Shown: positions 7,899 to 17,375, numbered from the stretch's first letter. The stretch: 38,840 nt of DNA from Granulicella aggregans (GCF_014203275.1 NZ_JACHIP010000023.1:1-38840), one strand, 5' to 3'. Notes: a model not told the origin generated them from the letters alone. Translations and numbers: made by a program.

Positions 7899-10800
7899 CT
7901 ACTTCTGGGCCCCCAGCTCAGCCTTGGAACTGGTCGCTTCTTCAGGGCGTACCCGGAAGTTGACCCGTTCCTCGACGTATAAGCATATATCAAGAGCCAA
8001 TTCATAGGGAACGTCGGGAGAATCGTGGGGGCTGGCACCCACGAGCTCCTGCAGGCGGCGAGTCAGGGTGGTGAGACGATGGGCGGCGTTTCGGGCGTTG
8101 CTCCTAAGTTCTTCAAGGAGTATCGACGAAGCCGCATTCCCCAGAGCGAGAGGCAGGGAGGGCAGAACAAGCACGGCGGGAATGCCGCACTCAAACGCAC
8201 GTGCGCCGAAGCGTTTCAACTGCGCGGCGATTAGGCGGTCGGATGAGGTACGCTCACGAACGTCGGTCGGGGGTGCCTGCACTACCAGAAGGCGCAGACT
8301 GGGGTAGCGGCGTTGTATCTCGGGGGGCGAGATCCAGTAGGGGACGGCGCCCGACTCGTCACCGCCGACGCCAAGAAAAACCTCGGAGGAGCGTTCGACC
8401 GGCGAGCCGAAGAGATGAGCGATGCCGGTACGGTACCGCACCTGCTCGAACTCGGACGGGCGCGTCAAAACTTCAGCGCCATATCTGCGCGTTTTGGAGC
8501 CGAAAGTTTTCCGCGATGAAAAGGTGCTGCGCTCGAGGCCGAGACCCCTATACGTCCAGGTAATGAAGCCGACCGGGCTCTCCCAATTGGGCTGGGCGAG
8601 CAGGGAGCGCCCGGAGACGGTGCGGCTGAAGCGCGGGACGACATCGGCGAAGTGTGCAGTGTCGCCGGATTTCGTTGCCAGCAGAGCTTCCCAGTTCCCG
8701 CCGGCGGACGCTGCATCGACGGACACGCGAAACTCTGGTCGCAGTTTTAGAACCTGTAGGACTCGAAGCGTCGTTCGCATTGCGTCGGTGCCGAGTGGGC
8801 CATCGCGATAGACGAAATATCGACCGTCTGTAATGGCTTGGAGACCGAACGTTATGGATGAAGACTGGCGCCAGTAGAAGTAACGCGTCACAACTTTGAC
8901 GCTAAACGCGGTCGAAAGCGGGCGATTGGGGTCGGCGTCCAGAGCGACTTGAAAGTTATATTCGGCAACAAAGGGCGAAGCAATTCCGCTCAGGGAGGTG
9001 AATCGCCGGGTCAGCCACTGCACCAAGGCAGCAAAACCCGAGATCAGTACCAGGAAGAGAACGGTCAAAAAGAGAACAGCTAGAGCGTGAAGACTAATAG
9101 TCCAGACGTTGTGCCAAGAGATACCGGGACGCAGGGCAAACCATCGGCCCCCGGTAGCCCTCCAAAGCCACCACCAGTAAGCCGAGCCAGCGGCCAGGAG
9201 AATGGCACCCGCTATCGCGATGCCGATCATATTGCCAATGCTCTCCGCCAAGCCAGGCGTACGTTGCAGGAAGGCCTCTTCGAGCGGAAGCACGCGTTGG
9301 TCGCCCACCTCGCACGCGTGGTTTTCGACCAGCCACTTGACGATGCGTTCAGGGTGTTGGGCCTTGCTCGGTCTGGCTGACCGCGCAAAGACCGCGAGCG
9401 CGCGGGCGATCCAGGGTCGCCAGTCGGGTCGAAGGGCGTCGAGGAACGCGGGGTCATCGTCGCGGGCGGCAAGGCTGATCTGGTCCCAATTGCAATCGGG
9501 GATTTCTGTGTCAGTCATCCTCTGGATCACGGCGCTGAGCGGCTTGCCCTTGCGGGCGCGCCAGCTAGCTTCGATGACGTGACAGAGGAACACGCCCTTG
9601 GCGTCACCGATTGCTGTGAAAGCCTTCGCGGTCTCCTGGCTGAGAGTGCTCACCGTGGTGTTATCGCGCAGTTGAGCGAGATCAAGGCTCAAGAGCCGCG
9701 ACTCCACGTGCGGCCAGGTGCCTTCGCGCGTCTCAGGCTGCTCATAATCGATCAGGGCGGCGACACGCGGCTGCAACAAGTCACCGGACATATGCAGCGC
9801 GCGTGTTACTCCGTCGAGCCAGACGTCGTACGGCTGATCGGACGCGGACACTGCCGGAGGAATCAGCCAGTTCTCCGACATCATTCGCTGGCGCAGAATC
9901 ACGCGGGTCAACGCGCGGTCGGCTTCGAGGGAGACATCAAGGAGGCCAGCCGCTTTTGCGACCTTGGAGTAGCCGAGCAGCAGGTGAAGATTTTCGACGG
10001 GGTTGTGTCGTGCGTTCCTCTCGGCCAAGGTTACATCCCGCGGCGGGAATTGTCGGTGCGCGTTGCACAGCGGCCGTGTCGCCACGTCGATCGTTACCAA
10101 AAGACTGTCCGCCTCCGAGCGCTCCAGGAGCGTATCCCGTTCGCGGATCAACGCCGACCATAGGCGGTCCTCGTCGATACTAGGTTCGGACCTGGGCCGC
10201 CCCTCTGCTTGAGCAGCGATCTCTTTCACTTCATCGGGAAAGGCCCGCAGAAATTCGAGTTCGAATCTGGCGACCAGGTTGTCGGGCGCGCGCCAATCAA
10301 GCCAGCTTTGCCGCTTAGGTACTCCATCCGCGGCCTGGACTGCTTCGCGGAATCTACTTCGGGCGATCTCTTGGGGGGTTCCCTGCGACCTGTCCGGTCG
10401 CTTCACACCCCCCTTGCTCGCAGAAAATTCCAGGCGAGCGGTTAGAGACTTGGCGAAAGACTTCAGGTACGGATCGGAATCGTTGTGGAGCAGATAAAGA
10501 GTTCCGTACGGTAAGCGTTCGGACGGCGTTCCATCGCGCTCGACGCGCTCGGTGAGTGTCTCCACTGCCGCTAGCCACGAGGCTCGGCATTGCTCGTCTT
10601 CGATCATGTCGCCGAGAGAAGGAACCTGCCGGAAGAGGATCCTGGTACCACATTGAATGCGAAATGCCAGCCGTGCCCTTCCGGTCTGGGCCGGATGGGC
10701 GGGCAATGCGGCTTCGGCACGCTGCCAGATTGTGCCGGCGTCTCCACCGGCATGCACGATTACCGACGCCTCAGTGGCGAGGACGGCGGCGCGGAAAGAG

Positions 10801-13154
10801 GTCTGAAGGTCCGAAGAAAAGGCCGGCTCGGCGAGCAGGTGAGAGGTAAGGTCCTGTCCCCAACTTGGCCATGCATTCTCCGCGAGCAGACGGTTCTCGA
10901 CCTCGGACCACCAAGCGGTTGCCCTCTCGGGGTCGTCCCGAAGCGCATCGAAGGCTGCGCTGAAGTATTGCACCGTAAGCTCCTCGAAGGGGCGACACAA
11001 CGTCATGGCTGTCAGCGTGTCGGCCAGGGAGCGGCGGCTGGCGACGAGGGCCGCAGCTTCGCGATCATTGTAATAGGCCAGGATGCGCTGGCGAAGACGC
11101 GGCTCGATCAGCCACATATCGATCGCCGTTGCGCGGTCGCCGCGGACCCATTCCTGCGCGATGACCTCCTCACGAAGCTGCGCCGCGTTCTGATCGACTT
11201 GAGTAATTGCCACCAACAACGGACGGTCAAAGCGGCCCAGCAGGGCAAGTTGGGGAAGCAGCTTCAGCAGTTCTTTGTTCAAGCGCAGAACTATGCGTTC
11301 CTCCACATAAAAGTGAGAGTCAGCGTTTCGCAGTTGATCCACGCTCAACTTGGAGTTCTTCACCGCCCATTCCGCGTACATGTCGAGGTCGTAGGGATTA
11401 TGGCGGCCGCTCGACAATTCGGCGTCTGCCGCGGCTTGGCCGGCGACGGTGAACCGCCGGTATTCCGCGTCCTCGGTGGAACGCGTCCGCGCCAGGATGG
11501 GATCGCGAAAGGCGGCAGGCACCGGCTTCCCGTCGATCTGGTAGGCCTCCAGCAGGTGACGAGCCTCGTCGTCGTCGAAGCCCTGCACCACAAAGAGGCG
11601 GAGATAGTCTCGAGCGGACAACGACGACTCCGACGGTGTTACCTTGAGCTTCCATTTGTAGCCGCTAGTGGCCAGTTCGCGCCGACCCGAGAAGACAACC
11701 CGGACGCTATTCGCGAGAGACGTCAACCTCTCTAGGACCTCGAAAGTGACGCGAACATTTTCAGGGACCGTACCGTCAGGACGTAGCTTGGCCAGTTCCT
11801 CGCAGGTGTCCAGCATCAGCACGACGCAACGCGGCATACTCGTGGCGGGATCGAAAGCGAGGACCTGGCAGGCTGAGGCGAAATCATTGATAGCGTCGCT
11901 GAAGAGGGGATGCTCTAGCGGAAGAAGACGCATGGCGCCCGGCCGACGGGTGGCCTCGTCATGCAGGCGAGCGATGCTATGGTCGAAGCTGGTAAAAATC
12001 GAGGTTGCCTCGTTGCCAGCCTGAAGGCGTAACTCCGTCGCCAGTGCGGAGAGAAGCAGCCCTGGAGCGCGGAAAGGGTAGTCGGGATTGAGGAAGTCGA
12101 AGTCGACGCGGGAGGTCACGATAGGAATGCCAAGCCCGTCGTTGGTGGGCTTGGACGCCATGTCTGTGAGATAACGCAACAACATGGTCTTGCCCATTCC
12201 GCCATTGCCGACGAAGTGTAACGCCCAGTGATGGGGGTCGTGAAGCAGATCGCGAAAGGCCTCGATCTGGGCTTCGCGCGGCAGGTAATTGTCCAGCTTG
12301 CGCCGATCATAAGCTCGGCGGTTGAAGAGTTCGCGGCGGCGGCGGGCGAGGGTAAGGGCCAGCTCGAGTTTGCCCTGAAAGATGTCGGTGAAGAATTCGG
12401 CGGCTTCGATCCACCGCAGGACCTCAGGAACCGCCGTCTCTTTGCGGGCCTCGGCTTCGGAGATTGCTGCCTTGACCTGATCGTCGAGGAAGGCACGCAG
12501 ATCGTCGTCCGAGGCGGCGCGTCGCGCGAGTTGCGCCCAGCGCCAGAGTGTTGGATAGTCCGGCAGCTTATCGGAGGCGAGCATCGCCAGGGCAGCGTGG
12601 GTGAGCTGGGTGCGGACGTAGGCCAGTCCGGACTCCTCGCTTCCCAGATCATTATCTCGTTCGGTGAGGAGGTCTTCCAGCGCCGCCAATCGTAGCTCAG
12701 GCGAGAGGCGGAAGGTATCTCCCTCCCAGGGAGTGAGTGCGGTCGATGCCTGAACGATAGGACGCGCAGGGCGAGACACCTTTCTCACCTCACTCTGTGC
12801 AGCTGCCGGGACGTCAGCAGTAACACCCGCTGCGCGCCGCAACATCTCTCTAAACCCATTGTGCGCTGGTGCAGGCGTGTCCGTCGCGGCTTTCGGGGCG
12901 CGCCGCAACATCTCAACCGGCTCGTCTCCCGTTCCGAGCGACGAGGTCCAGGAAGATGACTCAATCCCAAAGCCGACCCGATCCACTACGGGGAAACCCA
13001 GGCGAACGATCTCCTCGGGCCACTCCGGAGCGAGGACCAGCCATGCGATGGCTCGGCGTGGCAAATAGGAGAGTCTTTGGCGTAACGCCTCCCGTAACAG
13101 CTGTTCAGGATCCTCTGAGTCGTCGCGTGGTTTGCTCCCGGACAACATTGCCAT
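7899..13154 (-). CDS. Giant STAND-like P-loop NTPase with two internal membrane segments
   Basis: The protein has 1751 residues. An N-terminal domain of about 70 residues (PRRAIAWLVLAPEWPEEIVR) is followed by an Ala/Pro-rich linker with two 22-aa tandem repeats containing EMLRRA. A helical region and the NTPase come next. The Walker A is GNGGMGKT (K322), the Walker B is CVVLMLDTCEEL (D449), and a sensor-like arginine motif VFSGRREL is near 489, the pattern of STAND/NACHT-type switch ATPases. A long helical, repeat-like region (about 600-1290) follows. Two strong hydrophobic segments, about 1305-1330 and 1355-1382, come before a C-terminal domain of about 370 residues with no recognised motif. 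It starts 5 bp after the CHAT gene, with GGAG in that gene's last codons, so translation is probably coupled. No break is seen. Likely an oligomerising sensor/effector of a conflict system. Confidence 0.85.
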   Translation of the reverse strand: MAMLSGSKPRDDSEDPEQLLREALRQRLSYLPRRAIAWLVLAPEWPEEIVRLGFPVVDRVGFGIESSSWTSSLGTGDEPVEMLRRAPKAATDTPAPAHNGFREMLRRAAGVTADVPAAAQSEVRKVSRPARPIVQASTALTPWEGDTFRLSPELRLAALEDLLTERDNDLGSEESGLAYVRTQLTHAALAMLASDKLPDYPTLWRWAQLARRAASDDDLRAFLDDQVKAAISEAEARKETAVPEVLRWIEAAEFFTDIFQGKLELALTLARRRRELFNRRAYDRRKLDNYLPREAQIEAFRDLLHDPHHWALHFVGNGGMGKTMLLRYLTDMASKPTNDGLGIPIVTSRVDFDFLNPDYPFRAPGLLLSALATELRLQAGNEATSIFTSFDHSIARLHDEATRRPGAMRLLPLEHPLFSDAINDFASACQVLAFDPATSMPRCVVLMLDTCEELAKLRPDGTVPENVRVTFEVLERLTSLANSVRVVFSGRRELATSGYKWKLKVTPSESSLSARDYLRLFVVQGFDDDEARHLLEAYQIDGKPVPAAFRDPILARTRSTEDAEYRRFTVAGQAAADAELSSGRHNPYDLDMYAEWAVKNSKLSVDQLRNADSHFYVEERIVLRLNKELLKLLPQLALLGRFDRPLLVAITQVDQNAAQLREEVIAQEWVRGDRATAIDMWLIEPRLRQRILAYYNDREAAALVASRRSLADTLTAMTLCRPFEELTVQYFSAAFDALRDDPERATAWWSEVENRLLAENAWPSWGQDLTSHLLAEPAFSSDLQTSFRAAVLATEASVIVHAGGDAGTIWQRAEAALPAHPAQTGRARLAFRIQCGTRILFRQVPSLGDMIEDEQCRASWLAAVETLTERVERDGTPSERLPYGTLYLLHNDSDPYLKSFAKSLTARLEFSASKGGVKRPDRSQGTPQEIARSRFREAVQAADGVPKRQSWLDWRAPDNLVARFELEFLRAFPDEVKEIAAQAEGRPRSEPSIDEDRLWSALIRERDTLLERSEADSLLVTIDVATRPLCNAHRQFPPRDVTLAERNARHNPVENLHLLLGYSKVAKAAGLLDVSLEADRALTRVILRQRMMSENWLIPPAVSASDQPYDVWLDGVTRALHMSGDLLQPRVAALIDYEQPETREGTWPHVESRLLSLDLAQLRDNTTVSTLSQETAKAFTAIGDAKGVFLCHVIEASWRARKGKPLSAVIQRMTDTEIPDCNWDQISLAARDDDPAFLDALRPDWRPWIARALAVFARSARPSKAQHPERIVKWLVENHACEVGDQRVLPLEEAFLQRTPGLAESIGNMIGIAIAGAILLAAGSAYWWWLWRATGGRWFALRPGISWHNVWTISLHALAVLFLTVLFLVLISGFAALVQWLTRRFTSLSGIASPFVAEYNFQVALDADPNRPLSTAFSVKVVTRYFYWRQSSSITFGLQAITDGRYFVYRDGPLGTDAMRTTLRVLQVLKLRPEFRVSVDAASAGGNWEALLATKSGDTAHFADVVPRFSRTVSGRSLLAQPNWESPVGFITWTYRGLGLERSTFSSRKTFGSKTRRYGAEVLTRPSEFEQVRYRTGIAHLFGSPVERSSEVFLGVGGDESGAVPYWISPPEIQRRYPSLRLLVVQAPPTDVRERTSSDRLIAAQLKRFGARAFECGIPAVLVLPSLPLALGNAASSILLEELRSNARNAAHRLTTLTRRLQELVGASPHDSPDVPYELALDICLYVEERVNFRVRPEEATSSKAELGAQK

Positions 13155-13159
13155 CTGCG

Positions 13160-15439
13160 TTACACTCCAAAGTCTCGCAGCGCGGTTTCGTAATCGGCGT
13201 TCGTGAAGGCGTCGCTGAAACGGACACCCTCAATGAACGCCTCGACATCCAAAGCGATAAACCTCAGCGGGACGCCACGGGTCTTCTCCTGGAGCGCCTT
13301 GAAGATTGCGTTGACCGTAGTGCCTGCCTTTGGACTGAGCTTGGGGGCTAGGCTCCATTGTGAAAGCAGTAATTGGCGATAGACCATACTGATTTCTACT
13401 TCCGACTCGAAGCGTCGCAGCGAGGGGCGTCGCTCCATTGGAAGAGACTTCACTTTTTGCCAGATATTCTGGCCGTCGGAGGTGCCGGAAAGATAGTTCA
13501 TGATCACCGGGATGGGGCAAGTATCCTCGCCGAGACCGGCGAAGGAAATGTTTTCAAGCACCTCGGGATATACCGAATCCCACCGGTGAAACTCGTCAAT
13601 TAAGATGAGGGTACGGTGGGTGAGTTTCGTCTTCGCCTCAATGTCAGAGATGAGGCGTGCGCAGTCGTCCTGAATCGCCTTGAGGACCAGGGCAGGTTCT
13701 ACCGGAGCCATCTCCTTGAGGATGTTACGCAAGCGCATCATGGTGCGATCCCGTTGCTCAGCGGCCGGATTTACGTTCAACGAATAGAAAGCGAGCAGGC
13801 GCGATTCGGTCTCGACGAGTGGAGGCAGCCCAAAGTTCCTGCGTGTCTGGTTGATCGCATCGGTCAGGACCAGCGCGAAGTCGAGAAAACTCCGTGGCAC
13901 TTCTCCTTCTTTGCGCACGATGCAGGGCACGAACATGTCGAGGATGGACCGCACTGCGAACTCTTCGAGCAGCCGGGTCTTACCAAGGCCAGTGTCGCTG
14001 TCCTCCACGGAGACAGCGACCAGGAGCTTACCCGCGCCGGGTTTGGCGGTCAGGCTGACCAGTCGGTCGTAAGCGACCATCATGTCGTAGCGGTCGCACA
14101 TCATGGCGGGAACGGTACCATCCTTGCGGAAGCGCTCGGCCGCGGTGACGAGGTCGAACGTGGGCCCGGGAGACAGCTGAATACAGCCTTGAAGTCCTTT
14201 CGCGATAAAGAGCACGGGACGCGCCCACTCGATGGATTCCTGATAAGCAGGCCACGCGGTAAGCACTGTCCGGCGCGCCTGCGAGGCGGCGTCGACCACC
14301 GACGTACCGGTAAGCAGAGCCTGGTAGAAGCGAAGTGTAAACAGCTGACAGGCGGGATCGGCCACTTCGCCGGCCATACCCAGGGCGATTGCGACGCCCC
14401 GATGGACCAACCGCGCAGCGAAGGGCAGATGGACGTCCTCGATGCTTGCGGTCTCCTCTGCCGAGGTCGCGCTGTAACAGGCGTTTAGCACGATAACTGG
14501 CGGAAGCCATCCTGGTAGTTGGGTCGTGGGATCGTCCTCTTCGAGGAGGTCTGCAAGCTCGTCGGCGGTTACGGGGAAGGGTTCGGAGCGGCCACCGGCT
14601 TCGCCTGCGCCGTCGGCACGTTTGCGCAGGACGATCATGCTGGCACTGCCGGCTGGCCCAAGCCGGCCGTGACAGATGAAGTGCAGCACGGAGGGGCGGA
14701 ACTCCCGGCACTCCTGCTGAAGCCGCTCGATGTCGGCTTCCGGCAAGAAGCGGAGCTTGATCTGTGCACTAACGAAGTCACCGCGGAGCTGCGGATTGGC
14801 AGGAATCTTGAGGTGGCGGAGCAGACCCAGGAACTCCGCGCCCGGGCGCAAGACGGTGTCGATCTTGGATTCGGCCACAAAGAGAACGCGTAGCGGGAAA
14901 TCGACGTAGGGTTCGCTGCGCGCAGGCTCCGCATCTCGAAGCGGCACTTCGCGGTTGATCGCGAAACGGCCGGTGGGACGTGCGCAGAGCGGCGCATTTG
15001 GACGGGAGACGACGACCTGCGGGCCGTACATCATCTCCCACGGCAGGCGCTGCAGCCCGGGGTCCTCGAAGACCAGACGAAGGTCGACCGTCGTTGGCGA
15101 GTTCTGGAGTAGATCGAGATTGGGGCCAAGCAGGACGGCCGTCAGGAACTCGCCGAATAGCGCCACATCGCCACTCTTTGGGTTGTCGTCGAGGATGCGC
15201 CGGTAGACCGCGTCGATATCGTCGTATTCGGTTGCCGCGCAGATCGCAGCGTGTGGCTTGCCCGCCCAGAGGGCAGACTCGGCAGCGGGAGGAACCGGCA
15301 GCACTTGCGCCGTCGGCAGCGTGTTTTCGTGTAATACCCCAATAAAGCGATCGGAGAAGGGCGCGGCCAACGGAACGTCGGACGCGAGACGCAAGAGCCA
15401 CCCATCGGATCTTTTCTGGGCGAAGACGCGGCAGATCAT
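13160..15439 (-). CDS. CHAT peptidase fused to a P-loop ATPase
   Basis: Numbering starts at the ATG at 15439 (MICRVF); a TTG 21 bases upstream is a possible but weaker start. Residues up to about 400 form a caspase-like CHAT domain. The catalytic His lies in LHFICHGR (H257) and the catalytic Cys in VLNACYSA (C321), with the typical preceding LPWEMMYGP and later VAIALGMAG and AFY-like FYQALL segments. Residues from about 455 form an ATPase of the type found in TniB/AAA proteins: Walker A DTGLGKTRLLEE (K487), then Walker B TLILIDEFHRWD (D615, E616). Both catalytic centres look intact. It follows the metallopeptidase gene by about 78 bp and precedes the STAND gene by 5 bp. I infer a protease activated through nucleotide-driven assembly, with the STAND protein as partner or substrate. 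Confidence 0.88.
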   Translation of the reverse strand: MICRVFAQKRSDGWLLRLASDVPLAAPFSDRFIGVLHENTLPTAQVLPVPPAAESALWAGKPHAAICAATEYDDIDAVYRRILDDNPKSGDVALFGEFLTAVLLGPNLDLLQNSPTTVDLRLVFEDPGLQRLPWEMMYGPQVVVSRPNAPLCARPTGRFAINREVPLRDAEPARSEPYVDFPLRVLFVAESKIDTVLRPGAEFLGLLRHLKIPANPQLRGDFVSAQIKLRFLPEADIERLQQECREFRPSVLHFICHGRLGPAGSASMIVLRKRADGAGEAGGRSEPFPVTADELADLLEEDDPTTQLPGWLPPVIVLNACYSATSAEETASIEDVHLPFAARLVHRGVAIALGMAGEVADPACQLFTLRFYQALLTGTSVVDAASQARRTVLTAWPAYQESIEWARPVLFIAKGLQGCIQLSPGPTFDLVTAAERFRKDGTVPAMMCDRYDMMVAYDRLVSLTAKPGAGKLLVAVSVEDSDTGLGKTRLLEEFAVRSILDMFVPCIVRKEGEVPRSFLDFALVLTDAINQTRRNFGLPPLVETESRLLAFYSLNVNPAAEQRDRTMMRLRNILKEMAPVEPALVLKAIQDDCARLISDIEAKTKLTHRTLILIDEFHRWDSVYPEVLENISFAGLGEDTCPIPVIMNYLSGTSDGQNIWQKVKSLPMERRPSLRRFESEVEISMVYRQLLLSQWSLAPKLSPKAGTTVNAIFKALQEKTRGVPLRFIALDVEAFIEGVRFSDAFTNADYETALRDFGV

Positions 15440-15517
15440 GGTTTGGTTTCCAAGCCACAACGTATAACACAGATCGGGCGTAATCGAAGCGCCTTCTCCG
15501 CATTGTTGTTGGAAGAC

Positions 15518-16846
15518 CTACACGCCTTCGAGAAACTCGAAGAGGACGTCGCCAGGTTTGCTGGCGGGTCTGGCCGAGGAGGAGCGAACACCCGGCATTC
15601 GCGCAGCCTGCATCGCGCGTCGGGCTCTTGAACCAAGCTGATCGAACTGAGAAGTTGAGGGGAGTTGAGCGGCTGCAAACACCGCCTGATCCCACGCCTG
15701 GACCGACCCGGCGGCTACCAGGCGGGCGCTGTCGGGCTTTTGTGAGACGGGCTCTGGACTGCCATTGCGGATATGGAGTGCCCACTGATCCGCCAGGCCG
15801 CCACGAACGAAGTTTTCCGGACGCGGACCAATGCGTTTCGCGATTGTTCGACATTCGTCCATGGCGACGATAGCTTGTGCAACCGCGGCCACAGCTTTAC
15901 GGTCTTTATCGTACTGTGGGGATCCGCCCGGAGCTGGCCGGTCAACAGCGAGCGACTCGAGCGCCGCCGTTCCAGGGAAGCCATAGTCGTCCGCAAGCGC
16001 GGCCATCAATTCCAACCGAACCAGTAGCGACGGATAAACGCCGCCCCGAAGTGTATTTGCGGCCATCTCGCCGGTGCCGAACTGCGCGATTGGGTGAAGC
16101 GCCCACTGGCCCATGGTCAGTATCGAGTACCAGTCAGCGAAGATCTCGACGGACCATTTTCCCCATTCGGAATCCGCCGCCGCTTGTTCGATGACACGTC
16201 TGAAAGCGCCAACGAAGTCAAACGGATTGGGGGAGATCATAGGTTGGACAAAATGGCCGATCTCGTGCCCCGCGAGAGCGATGACCCACGGATTCGACAC
16301 AGCACTGATCGGCAGTTTGAGAATCGGCATTGGTAGCTTCTTGAAAGCGAGTTCAAGGAGTTCTTGGCGGTTAGGACGCTCGCCCAGCACTGCGGTCTGG
16401 TCGCTGCGGACAGCGACTGGGGAGTATTCCATCTCGATATACGGGAGAGGAGCGGGATCGGGAACAAGCTCCCCGAGGGGCTGTCTGAAGAACGGACGAT
16501 AACAACTCCAAACCACCTCGTCTGTGGCGTGCAAGGTGTCGGCATAGCGGTCGTCTTGACGCTGATCGAACTTCGCCCGGAAATATTCCCAGGCACGCCA
16601 CAACCAGGCAATTTGCCGCTCCAGTCGGCTACATTGTCCATACGCCGCACCGGAGGACAAGGCGGACACATTTTCGAGCGCGGAGCGCAGGCGGATCGTG
16701 CAGGTAGTAATCTCGCCGGATAAAGCATCAAGCTGCGTCGTGTACTGAGGCAACTGAATGTCTGCGTGCCAGGTCACGAATTCATGATGAAGACGGTCGA
16801 TCTCAACGCAGCCTTGTCGACGCCTCGCGATTACGGATAATGGCAT
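15518..16846 (-). CDS. Putative zinc metallopeptidase (HEIGH motif), first gene of the operon
   Basis: This is a 442-residue cytoplasmic protein with no signal peptide. The HExxH motif lies in IALAGHEIGHFVQP (H194, E195, H198). Thirty-six residues on comes VEIFADWYS, whose E234 fits the third zinc ligand in the ExxAD arrangement of gluzincin-like peptidases. A helical N-terminal half with heptad-like pattern and Trp-rich turns (LERQIAWLWRAWEYFRAKF) may bind partners. The C-terminus from about 330 is low complexity and basic. I do not recognise a named family. It leads an operon with CHAT and STAND proteins, so a role in processing a partner or a cell target is likely. The start ATG at 16846 has only a weak ribosome site. 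Confidence 0.8.
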   Translation of the reverse strand: MPLSVIARRRQGCVEIDRLHHEFVTWHADIQLPQYTTQLDALSGEITTCTIRLRSALENVSALSSGAAYGQCSRLERQIAWLWRAWEYFRAKFDQRQDDRYADTLHATDEVVWSCYRPFFRQPLGELVPDPAPLPYIEMEYSPVAVRSDQTAVLGERPNRQELLELAFKKLPMPILKLPISAVSNPWVIALAGHEIGHFVQPMISPNPFDFVGAFRRVIEQAAADSEWGKWSVEIFADWYSILTMGQWALHPIAQFGTGEMAANTLRGGVYPSLLVRLELMAALADDYGFPGTAALESLAVDRPAPGGSPQYDKDRKAVAAVAQAIVAMDECRTIAKRIGPRPENFVRGGLADQWALHIRNGSPEPVSQKPDSARLVAAGSVQAWDQAVFAAAQLPSTSQFDQLGSRARRAMQAARMPGVRSSSARPASKPGDVLFEFLEGV

Positions 16847-17375
16847 CCGCTCATGCTACTCGGTCGCGGCCATCAGGCGCTATTTGATTTTTTCGAAGAG
16901 TGTCAGTCGCGATTAGCCAAAATGATTATTGAAACAATAACCAAGACCTAGCTTTCGCTTGGCCAAAGTTTTCGAGATGGTAAGTGCTTATGGGTGTATT
17001 TCCGGTCTTGAGTTGCAGATCTGCAAGTGAAATCTTCGGTACATGAGTCGCATTCGAAGCACTCTGCGCCAGGCGGGTCGCTTTACAGCTATTGAAGTCA
17101 CCACTGCACCTACGAGCAATGCGATAGATGCGATGGCTTTTGACCAATTCCAGAGATGCTGGCCAGGTTCGGCCGCTCGAGAGCTTCAGACTTCATTGCA
17201 TATTTAACAGTCCGCGCGATGGCGTTATAGCAGTTCGAACGCTGCGGTAAATCGTGATCGAGGCGCTTCTGCATCCTCCACCTCGATAAGCTTCACCACC
17301 TGCGCCGCACTATCCAGAACTTACTGGTCAGATTAACTCCATCTTCGCAAGCAGATACATCCTCGAATCCTTTCC
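16847..17375. other. Upstream region of the CHAT/STAND operon, 529 bp, with possible gene debris
   Basis: The operon promoter must lie in the part next to 16846. An AT-rich block at 16880-16945 is the best candidate, but I see no clear -35/-10 pair. Minus-strand frames around 17115-17330 read like coding sequence over short spans (SAAQVVKLIEVEDAEAPRSR, and in another frame CYNAIARTVKYAMKSEALER). They have a stop or frameshift between them and no start. This may be the remnant of a lost gene. Confidence 0.35.

Noticed and set aside
10590..11735. 381-codon open frame on the plus strand inside the STAND gene
   Set aside because: It is antisense to a gene with clear Walker motifs, has no recognisable domain and reflects high-GC codon bias of the other strand.
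13616..14488. 290-codon plus-strand frame inside the CHAT gene
   Set aside because: Antisense to the CHAT catalytic and ATPase regions; composition (rich in G, R, D, H) is typical of a shadow frame.
14778..15854. 358-codon minus-strand frame overlapping the CHAT start and metallopeptidase end
   Set aside because: Shifted frame over two real genes, Arg/Ser-rich and without motifs.
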